A stretch of DNA of 14,706 nt from Verrucomicrobiia bacterium (GTDB taxonomy: Bacteria > Verrucomicrobiota > Verrucomicrobiia > Verrucomicrobiales > Akkermansiaceae), in the NCBI GenBank assembly GCA_947460915.1, contig CANHKJ010000053.1, forward strand, positions 1 through 14,706, in the 5' to 3' direction. Of the stretch, positions 6,546 to 12,666 are shown one piece after another (position 1 is the first letter of the stretch; each line of letters opens with the position of its first letter). Under the pieces are notes generated by a model. The model had not been told where the DNA came from, did not search any database, and saw only the letters and a program-made list of their open reading frames with translations. Both the position numbers and the translations under genes were made by a program.

Positions 6546-8141
6546 ATGCATAAAACTTTGTTCTGGTTTCTTTCGCTGCTCTGCTGTCATGCGGGGATCA
6601 TTCCGCAACCGCTTGATACCAAACTGCGCGACGGGCATTTTTCGCTCAAGCCCAGCTCTTTCGTTTACTTGCCAACCGGCACAGAACAAACACTGCTGAG
6701 CGTTCTCAAGGATAGCGATATTGATCTTAAGATGGCACCAGCTGATGCCGCTTGTGCAGTGCAATTGCTCGATGAAAAAAGCCTGCCTGACAACTATCCG
6801 ATCCCCACAGGTGAAGGCTACGTCATCCGCGTGACCCGTGAGGTCATCAACATTCATGCCGCTACTGATACCGGAAAATTCTACGGATTGCAAAGCTTGG
6901 CGCAGCTCATTTCCTCTGCCGAAAAATCACCAGACGGCACGCTCCAAGTGCCCTGCCAAGACATCGTCGATCAACCCCGCTTCGCTTGGCGCGGCTACAT
7001 GCTCGATGTTTCCCGTCATTTCACCACTACCGAAAACATCAAACGCCAACTCGATGCCATGGCGCGTTACAAATTGAATCGCTTTCACTGGCATCTCACC
7101 GATTCTCCTGCCTGGCGCATCGAGATCAAAAAATACCCCGAGCTCACTCGCATCGGCGCACGTGGCGCCGAGACTGATCGACGCAAGGATGCGCCCGCAC
7201 AATTTTACACCCAAGAGCAAATCAAAGAGATTGTTGCCTATGCTAAGGCGCGACACATCATCGTGATCCCCGAGATCGATATGCCCGGTCATGCCGATGC
7301 CGCAGTGCGCAGTTACCCGCAGCACGATGGTGGTGGCTACGAAAAATGGCCGCACTTTACCTTCAACCCCGCTAAACCCGAAACCCTCACATTTCTCGAT
7401 GACATTCTCACCGAAGTTGCGGCCTTGTTTCCTGATGCTGGCGTCATCCATTTCGGTGGTGATGAAGTGCATTTCGGCTGGCAACAATGGCCCAAACTCC
7501 CCGAAGTGCAGGCCTTGATGAAGCAAGAAAATCTCAAAGATCTCGCAGCTGTGGAGACCTGGTTCAATCGACGCATGGCAAAAAAAATCAACGCACTCGG
7601 CTTCGAGACGGGTGGTTGGGATGAGATCGCCGCTCGTGACCTGTCGAAAGATCAAACGCTGATCTTTTGGTGGCGTCACGACAAACCTGCCATATTGCAG
7701 CAAGCGCTCAAAGATGGCTATCCCGTGATTCTATGCCCACGCCGACCATTCTACTTTGATTTCTTGCAACACCCCAGTCACAAGAATGGACGCAACTGGA
7801 ATGGCATCAATCCACTCAGCGATGTCTATGCGTTTCCAGCCAACCTCAAGCTCACAGAGAGTCAAGAAAAACAAGTGCGCGGCATCCAAGCGTGCCTGTG
7901 GACGGAAACAACGATCACGCAAAGCCGTCGCGATTTCATGACCTGGCCGCGCCTCATCGCTCTGGCAGAATCGGCATGGACTGCTGAGAAAAACAAAGAT
8001 TTTGCCAGCTTCGAGGACCGTCTCAAACCAGAACTCACATGGCTTACGAAAAAAGGAATCGGCTTCTACGATGTTCATCGTAATTCCGCCGAAGTTACCG
8101 ACAGCGGAGCCAAACAAGAATACCTCGACAACGCGGAGTAA
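6546..8141 (+). CDS. secreted beta-N-acetylhexosaminidase, glycoside hydrolase family 20
   Basis: The 531-residue enzyme releases terminal beta-linked N-acetylglucosamine or N-acetylgalactosamine from chitin fragments, glycans or peptidoglycan debris. A signal peptide (MHKTLFWFLSLLCCHA) precedes the mature protein. The GH20b-type N-terminal domain spans roughly residues 18-140 and the catalytic barrel starts near 145 (FAWRGYMLDVSRHF). Key sites are FHWHL (180-184), EIDMPGH (243-249), the catalytic Asp306-Glu307 in HFGGDEVHFG, and LWTE (451-454). Retaining GH20 enzymes use substrate-assisted catalysis with this Asp-Glu pair. Two in-frame ATGs upstream (6462, 6522) would bury the signal peptide behind extra residues, so 6546 is preferred. 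The adjacent cysteines near the cleavage site leave a lipoprotein form possible but the lipobox is poor. No transporter or regulator is in the same unit. Confidence 0.95.
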   Translation: MHKTLFWFLSLLCCHAGIIPQPLDTKLRDGHFSLKPSSFVYLPTGTEQTLLSVLKDSDIDLKMAPADAACAVQLLDEKSLPDNYPIPTGEGYVIRVTREVINIHAATDTGKFYGLQSLAQLISSAEKSPDGTLQVPCQDIVDQPRFAWRGYMLDVSRHFTTTENIKRQLDAMARYKLNRFHWHLTDSPAWRIEIKKYPELTRIGARGAETDRRKDAPAQFYTQEQIKEIVAYAKARHIIVIPEIDMPGHADAAVRSYPQHDGGGYEKWPHFTFNPAKPETLTFLDDILTEVAALFPDAGVIHFGGDEVHFGWQQWPKLPEVQALMKQENLKDLAAVETWFNRRMAKKINALGFETGGWDEIAARDLSKDQTLIFWWRHDKPAILQQALKDGYPVILCPRRPFYFDFLQHPSHKNGRNWNGINPLSDVYAFPANLKLTESQEKQVRGIQACLWTETTITQSRRDFMTWPRLIALAESAWTAEKNKDFASFEDRLKPELTWLTKKGIGFYDVHRNSAEVTDSGAKQEYLDNAE

Positions 8142-8159
8142 GGCATCTGTCGCCACGAT

Positions 8160-8176
8160 CAAAAATTCCATTTTTG
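8160..8176 (+). terminator. AT-rich hairpin after the hexosaminidase gene
   Basis: CAAAAAT (8160-8166) and ATTTTTG (8170-8176) pair perfectly around a 3-base loop, 18 bases after the stop codon. The second arm supplies a run of five T. The stem is short and low in GC, so it may be a weak terminator. Confidence 0.35.
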
Positions 8177-8212
8177 CCCAGCATGATGATTTTGCTAGGA
8201 TGGGGAAAAGTT

Positions 8213-8498
8213 ATGAAGAAAAAATCCATCTGGTTTGGCTTGGCTACTGCGTTGATTCTATTCGCATGCTGGCTGGTGATGCAGTCGGGCTCGAAGCCAC
8301 AATCGAAACGCCGCAGCCAATTCTCCTTCCGTAAGTACCGCAACATCTCTCGTAGCTAAAGCCGTTCCCGGTCAACCGGGTTTTGTGTTCAGTCCTTACA
8401 ACAATCAGCTCATTGAGCTAACAGGCATTGCTCCAGGAACCTTAGTGCCCGATCCACAATATCCAGAAGCCGAGAAAAAACACTTCCGCGCACCGTGA
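8213..8498 (+). pseudogene. small membrane-anchored protein with GQPGFVFSPY motif, frameshifted
   Basis: The first frame starts at 8213, six bases after GGGGA (8202-8206). It encodes MKKKSIWFGLATALILFAC, an N-terminal membrane anchor or atypical lipoprotein signal, then a basic linker, and stops at 8357-8359. The +1 frame is open from 8280 to the stop at 8496-8498 and encodes VAKAVPGQPGFVFSPY followed by LTGIAPGTLVPDP. That pattern, GxPGFVxSPY then GxPPGTxVxDP, resembles the conserved C-terminal half of short anchored proteins in Verrucomicrobia (recalled). The second frame has no ATG, GTG or TTG start of its own. The parts therefore most likely come from one gene of about 95 codons broken by a single-base shift between 8280 and 8356, probably in the linker around 8316-8345. 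It could be real decay, a sequencing error or, less likely, programmed frameshifting. Function unknown. Confidence 0.6.
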
Positions 8499-8558
8499 AT
8501 CTGGAGAGCATTTTCTCTAGTGGACAAGCACGTGCGTTCATGATTACTTCTGTTCATC

Positions 8559-9830
8559 ATGAAACTCGAAACGCAATGCATCCATGCTGGTTACTCTCCT
8601 GAAGCAACAACTCTTTCCTGCGCTGTGCCGGTCTATCGCACGGCCTCGTATGTGTTCCGCAATACCGAGCACGCGGCGAATCTTTTTGCACTGAAAGAGC
8701 TTGGCAATATCTACAGTCGCTTGATGAATCCGACTTGCGATGTGTTAGAGCAACGTCTCGCAGCGATGGAGCATGGTGCCGCAGGATTGGCGCTGGCCTC
8801 GGGCACCTCGGCGATTTTTTACTCGATCATTACCCTTGCAGAAAAAGGCGACAACATTGTCTCCGCTCGTAACCTCTACGGTGGCACTTACACACAGTTC
8901 AAAGACATCCTGCCACAACTCGGCATCGATGTCAGTTTTGTTGATTCCAATGATCCGAACAATTTCGCCGCGGCGATCAATGACAAAACGCGCGCCATTT
9001 TTTGCGAGACGGTATCGAACCCCGCACTGGAAATTGCCGACATCGAAGCGATCGCTAAGGTCGCCCATTACCACGGCTTGCCCTTGATTGTGGATGCCAC
9101 TTTTTCCACACCCTTTTTGAATCAACCGATTCTTCACGGTGCAGACATCGTAGTGCACTCATTGACCAAATGGCTCGGCGGTCACGGCACCAGCCTCGGC
9201 GGCATCGTCATCGATTCTGGAAAATTCAACTGGTCTGCTGGCAAGCATCCACTCTTTGATCAGCCTGATCCCTCCTATCACGGCTTACGCTGGGGCCATG
9301 ATCTCCCCGAGCCATTAGCTCCCTTGGCATTCATATTGAAAATGAGAACGGGTCCACTGCGCAATCTTGGTGCTTGTCTCTCCCCCGACAATGCGTGGAT
9401 GGCGATGCAGGGTATCGAGACCTTGCCCTTGCGCATGGAGCGTCATTGCAGCAATGCCCTCGCCGTGGCGAAACATCTCAGCGCTCATCCCGCAGTCGAG
9501 TGGGTGCGTTTCCCGGGGCTGGAAGGCGATTCTCAAGCTGCGATGAATCAAAAATACCTGCGCGGTTTGGGCGGTTCGATGGTCGTTTTCGGCATCAAAG
9601 GTGGTGCGGAAGCAGGCGCGAAGTTCATTGATTCGCTGAAACTGTTCCGCCACCTCGCCAACGTCGGCGATGCAAAATCGTTAGCCATTCATCCGGCGAC
9701 GACAACACATTCCCAGCTCAATGCCGAGCAACAAAAAGCCTGTGGCATTCCGCCAGAACTGATTCGTTTGTCGATCGGCATCGAACACATCGACGACATC
9801 CTCGCCGATTTGGATCAAGCGCTTAGCTGA
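8559..9830 (+). CDS. metY: O-acetylhomoserine sulfhydrylase (O-acetylhomoserine aminocarboxypropyltransferase)
   Basis: This 423-residue pyridoxal-phosphate enzyme belongs to the Cys/Met metabolism (trans-sulfuration) family. It opens with the characteristic METQCIHAGY-like sequence (MKLETQCIHAGYSP). The cofactor lysine is Lys204 in VVHSLTKWLGGHG, the family signature. YSRLMNPT and LASGTSAI upstream, and the late HPATTTHSQL motif, are also typical. Length and the GGHGTSLGG loop favour MetY over cystathionine gamma-synthase or beta-lyase. It would condense O-acetyl-L-homoserine with sulfide to give homocysteine for methionine synthesis in the cytoplasm. The start at 8559 fits the conserved N-terminus, though no Shine-Dalgarno is seen. 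The 60 bases upstream are too short for a complete SAM riboswitch. The gene converges on the glutaredoxin gene with an 8-base overlap. Confidence 0.93.
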   Translation: MKLETQCIHAGYSPEATTLSCAVPVYRTASYVFRNTEHAANLFALKELGNIYSRLMNPTCDVLEQRLAAMEHGAAGLALASGTSAIFYSIITLAEKGDNIVSARNLYGGTYTQFKDILPQLGIDVSFVDSNDPNNFAAAINDKTRAIFCETVSNPALEIADIEAIAKVAHYHGLPLIVDATFSTPFLNQPILHGADIVVHSLTKWLGGHGTSLGGIVIDSGKFNWSAGKHPLFDQPDPSYHGLRWGHDLPEPLAPLAFILKMRTGPLRNLGACLSPDNAWMAMQGIETLPLRMERHCSNALAVAKHLSAHPAVEWVRFPGLEGDSQAAMNQKYLRGLGGSMVVFGIKGGAEAGAKFIDSLKLFRHLANVGDAKSLAIHPATTTHSQLNAEQQKACGIPPELIRLSIGIEHIDDILADLDQALS

Positions 9831-10194
9831 AGAACTTGATCTTGGAGACGGGAGGCAGTTGAGCACGCGCCATGGCGGCGTGTTGCTCATCGCTGCAGGC
9901 CGAGTTCGTGGGGGCGTCGGCTTCTTTGTCCACAGGAGTAACAAGGCCTTGCGCGATCATCCATTCCTCGACCTCGGCACCGGAAATATCGGGCAGCATC
10001 TGGCCGTTGATCTCGACGCAGGGAGACATTTGCTGGCCGCTCTTGGTTTCCATTTCCCAGCGGAATGCTGGATTTTTTATGATGTCCTTTTCCTCGAAGG
10101 CGAGGTCATACTTGCGCATGACGGCACGCACTCCCTCGCTCCAGCCGCAAAAAGTTTTCAGGTAGGCAGTGATTTTTGGTGTCGATTCGCTCAT
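9823..10194 (-). CDS. glutaredoxin-like protein with CGWS active site
   Basis: The 123-residue protein has a thioredoxin-fold glutaredoxin core over about residues 7-82. The N-terminal ITAYLKTFCGWSEGV places the active site at Cys16-Gly-Trp-Ser19, so it has the single resolving-free cysteine of monothiol (CGxS) glutaredoxins. A cis-proline lies in QMSP (Pro58). It is cytoplasmic by the lack of any signal. Likely roles are glutathione- or bacillithiol-type disulfide exchange or iron-sulfur cluster handling. CGFS is the usual cluster-binding form, so CGWS leaves this undecided. About 40 residues beyond the core form an unusual tail with one more cysteine (SACSDEQ). The start at 10192-10194 directly precedes the fold; an upstream ATG at 10287 would add a non-conserved segment. 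Its last 8 bases overlap the end of metY on the other strand. Confidence 0.85.
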   Translation of the reverse strand: MSESTPKITAYLKTFCGWSEGVRAVMRKYDLAFEEKDIIKNPAFRWEMETKSGQQMSPCVEINGQMLPDISGAEVEEWMIAQGLVTPVDKEADAPTNSACSDEQHAAMARAQLPPVSKIKFFS

Positions 10195-10313
10195 GATGGT
10201 AGTTTGCTTGTTCGGCGCTATATTACTCAGCATGGGCCGATGTGCAAGGGGCGATGCCAAAAAAAATCCCCACGCGCCGCAGCACATGAGGATGAAAATT
10301 TTCGCCGTGGAGC

Positions 10314-11012
10314 TTAGTCGCGGCTCATGAACAGGCGCAGCACATACCAGAATAGCAGGGCAACGCCGGCGAAGAGTGAGAGCGATGCGGCCACGTGTTG
10401 CGTGGTGCGGTAGTGATACATGATGTTGCTGGTGCTATAGAGGATCGATCCGCTGGCGAAAAGAATCATCAAGGCCGAGAACCATGTGCCCAGTGTGATG
10501 GGCAGGAAAAACGATGCCACGATCACGCCGAGCGCCACCATGCCGCCGATTTTGAGCATGCCGCCGAGAAAGGAAAAATCCTTGCGTGTGGTGAAAGCGA
10601 TGAGCGTCAGGCCTAAGACCATGGCGACTGTGACCAAGCCTGCTTTGGCGATCACTCCATTCTCCATGCCATTGGCGATCATCAAGATCGGGAGGAAAAT
10701 CAATGCTTCTACCACGACAAAAAGCGTGAGTCCAGCATACTGCACGCCGAGAGAAGTGCTGCTATTGGCCCACTTTTGAGCGATCCAGGAAACGCCCATG
10801 TAGGCGCCCATGACCATCAGCCACGCGTATTTCACGGACAAAAGGGAGAAGACCGACTCTTCCAAACCAGCATTCAATAGCATGTATTCGATCAGCGCGA
10901 AGGCCGCCACTGCACCTGCGAGGTGCCAATACGTTTTGCGAACGAAGGAGACGCGAGTGGTCTCATCTTGTGCAGCGACTACATCAAACGTGGGAGATTC
11001 GTAGGGATTCAT
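10314..11012 (-). CDS. Bax inhibitor-1/YccA family membrane protein
   Basis: The 232-residue protein shows about seven hydrophobic segments: near 31-50, 60-77, 91-113, 122-142, 150-170, 174-194 and 205-228. A short cytoplasmic N-terminus (MNPYESPTFDVV) precedes them. Segment content and order match the Bax inhibitor-1/YccA/YetJ family. Some bacterial members are pH-sensitive calcium leak channels or modulators of membrane proteolysis (FtsH in the YccA case). It sits 64 bases after the sugar kinase and 119 bases before the glutaredoxin gene on the same strand, so a shared transcript is possible. The MNPYESP start is common among verrucomicrobial members. A 6-bp inverted repeat (TTCTCC 11033-11038, GGAGAA 11050-11055) lies just upstream. 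Confidence 0.88.
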   Translation of the reverse strand: MNPYESPTFDVVAAQDETTRVSFVRKTYWHLAGAVAAFALIEYMLLNAGLEESVFSLLSVKYAWLMVMGAYMGVSWIAQKWANSSTSLGVQYAGLTLFVVVEALIFLPILMIANGMENGVIAKAGLVTVAMVLGLTLIAFTTRKDFSFLGGMLKIGGMVALGVIVASFFLPITLGTWFSALMILFASGSILYSTSNIMYHYRTTQHVAASLSLFAGVALLFWYVLRLFMSRD

Positions 11013-11076
11013 ATCGACGCAATGTTAGAGTCTTCTCCCCGCTGCGCAAGGAGAAAAGTGTGTTTTACTCTTCACA

Positions 11077-11943
11077 TCATATTTCATTCAGTAGCATCGC
11101 GCCGATGATCCCGGCTTGCTGACCGAGTTGCGGCGCTGTCAGTCTTGATCCAAGATTTTCGAAATACCCAGCACTTAGCGCATCGAGATGGCGTGCCACT
11201 TTTTCGTGCAGTCCGGTTGCCTGCGAGACTCCGCCGCCGAGGATGATCATCGCAGGGGAAAGAATCGCACATGCTGCTAAAATTCCCTGCGCTAAATACC
11301 AAGCCTGCATCTCCCACGCGGGGTGCTCTGGTTCTACCAAATGCGCTGGGCGGTCCCAACGTTTGTCGATCGCCGGACCACTGGCAAGGCCTTCCCAGCA
11401 GTCGCCATGAAAGGGACATACGCCCGCGAAGTTGTCATCGGGATGTCGCTGCACCCGCAGATGGCCGATCTCGGGATGCAATGTGCCGTGGACTAGATTT
11501 CCTTCTGCACAAACGCCTGCGCCGATGCCTGTGCCAATCGTGAGATAGATGGCATCGCGAAGACCTTGCGCGGCACCTTGGCGCATTTCTCCCAGCAAGG
11601 CGGCATTCACATCGGTGTCCAGTGACAAGCGAGTCTGCGGCAAATGATGGGCAAAAAAATCTCCCAACGAAAATCCCTCCCACCCCTGCTTCGGCGTGCG
11701 TAGGAAGCTCGAAAAATCAGGCGCACGGCGATCCACGCGAATCGGTCCAAAGCTGCCAATTCCCACGCTCGTCACGCCCCCGCGTTCCCGCCACCAGGCC
11801 GCCGCTTGGGCCAGTGTTTGCTCGGGCGATGTCGTCGGGTAGCGCCATTCTTCCTCGATTACCGCTTGACCAGCGACGATGCGACCAACGGCGACCACGG
11901 CTTTGGTACCGCCAAGCTCGAGTGCTCCGAATGCGTCACTCAT
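11077..11943 (-). CDS. ROK-family sugar kinase, fructokinase type
   Basis: The 288-residue protein has the ROK nucleotide-binding start LELGGTKAVVAVG (8-20). Its catalytic aspartate is Asp111 in LDTDVNAALLGE, and a second glycine motif TIGTGIGAG lies at 135-143. The zinc site uses HPEIGH (His161) plus CPFHGDC (Cys176, His179, Cys182) and continues EGLASGPAI. That C-x2-H-x2-C form with HGDCxEG is seen in Bacillus-type ROK fructokinases; glucokinases usually show CxCGxxGC. Fructose to fructose 6-phosphate is the likely reaction. Its start is well supported: AAGGAG precedes the ATG by a normal distance, and the ATG overlaps the stop of the DUF4126 gene as ATGA, indicating translational coupling. 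Substrate identity is inferred from the motif only. Confidence 0.9.
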   Translation of the reverse strand: MSDAFGALELGGTKAVVAVGRIVAGQAVIEEEWRYPTTSPEQTLAQAAAWWRERGGVTSVGIGSFGPIRVDRRAPDFSSFLRTPKQGWEGFSLGDFFAHHLPQTRLSLDTDVNAALLGEMRQGAAQGLRDAIYLTIGTGIGAGVCAEGNLVHGTLHPEIGHLRVQRHPDDNFAGVCPFHGDCWEGLASGPAIDKRWDRPAHLVEPEHPAWEMQAWYLAQGILAACAILSPAMIILGGGVSQATGLHEKVARHLDALSAGYFENLGSRLTAPQLGQQAGIIGAMLLNEI

Positions 11944-12548
11944 GCGACTACTCCTTCCACTGCGCGATTTTTTTTCCTCAAGCGTGTGACTTTTTTCCAT
12001 AGCCAGCGTGTCACCACGATGCAAAAAATCACCACAATCGTGAAAACCACTAGTGCCACTAACGGCGCGATGCTCATCAGACCGAGTCCGCCGAGGACCA
12101 GACCATCTTCTGCTACACTCGCCACACAGTTCGAGACGGGTTCGGGCGAGGCATTGAGAATCAAGCGTGTGCTCGCCTTAGTGCTATGGGTAGCCAAAGC
12201 GGCACCACCAGCCAACAGCGCGGCCACCACGGTGATCGTCGGGTCCATTTGCCCCAGTGCTGCTAGGGCGAGAAAAATGCCACCCGCAGGCCGCACCACT
12301 GTGTGCACCGCATCCCATGTGCTATCGACCCACGGCACTTTATCGGCAAAAAATTCAATCGCGAACAAGGCTCCCGCGACACCGAGCACCCAAGGATTTC
12401 CTAGCACAGCGAGATTTTCATAGGCTCCGGATAACTCGATCCATTGAAAACGCACGGCGAGCCCAGCAATGAAAACGGTGAGGTAAAGATTTAGTCCCGC
12501 TAAGGTGGCAAGACCCAGTGCGATACCAATCTGATCAAGGATTTGCAT
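11940..12548 (-). CDS. DUF4126 family membrane protein
   Basis: The 202-residue integral membrane protein has four to six hydrophobic segments. It shows the DUF4126 pattern: an early ALGLATLAGLNLYLTV helix, NPWVLGVAGALFAIEFFADK, PWVDSTWDAVHT, then HSTKASTRLILNASPEP. The function of the family is not known. The C-terminus is strongly basic (WLWKKVTRLRKKNR) and probably cytoplasmic. I chose MQILDQIG at 12548, which opens the first helix; ATGs 9 and 12 bases upstream are equally possible and none has a clear ribosome site. It is the first gene of the minus-strand group and is directly coupled to the sugar kinase by a 4-base overlap. Confidence 0.88.
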   Translation of the reverse strand: MQILDQIGIALGLATLAGLNLYLTVFIAGLAVRFQWIELSGAYENLAVLGNPWVLGVAGALFAIEFFADKVPWVDSTWDAVHTVVRPAGGIFLALAALGQMDPTITVVAALLAGGAALATHSTKASTRLILNASPEPVSNCVASVAEDGLVLGGLGLMSIAPLVALVVFTIVVIFCIVVTRWLWKKVTRLRKKNRAVEGVVA

Positions 12549-12582
12549 GCCGCGCATCATAGCGGAAAATCCTGTGCCGTCG

Positions 12583-12609
12583 ATTCCAAAGCGCAGCGAT
12601 CTTTGGAAT
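12583..12609. promoter_or_regulatory. perfect 9-9-9 inverted repeat in divergent promoter region
   Basis: ATTCCAAAG (12583-12591) and CTTTGGAAT (12601-12609) are exact inverted copies separated by 9 bases. The element lies between the divergent DUF4126 (start 12548) and POT transporter (start 12667) genes. Symmetry, AT-rich half-sites and position fit an operator for a dimeric regulator. A transcript hairpin is the alternative. Confidence 0.45.
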
Positions 12610-12666
12610 GAGAGTCGCAGACTTTTTCTTGCCCACTTTCATGAATTGATCCCATACTGAGCGCGC

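Noticed and set aside
6927..7703. Minus-strand open frame of 258 codons antisense to the GH20 gene
   Set aside because: The plus strand encodes conserved catalytic motifs across the same span, and the antisense product shows no domain.
8002..8334. Plus-strand open frame spanning the end of the GH20 gene and the small frameshifted gene
   Set aside because: It crosses the GH20 stop in another frame, has no homology-like pattern, and conflicts with the better-supported small gene.
8528..8535. GCACGTGC palindrome 23 bases upstream of metY
   Set aside because: A single 8-base palindrome is expected by chance at this frequency and no second copy or promoter pattern supports an operator.
8499..8558. 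Possible SAM riboswitch ahead of metY
   Set aside because: The leader is only 60 bases long and lacks the multi-helix core and terminator of known SAM riboswitches.
12629..12658. TTGCCC and CATACT with 18-base spacing as a promoter for the POT gene
   Set aside because: Each box matches only four of six consensus bases, and the start point would fall almost on the start codon, so it is not supported.
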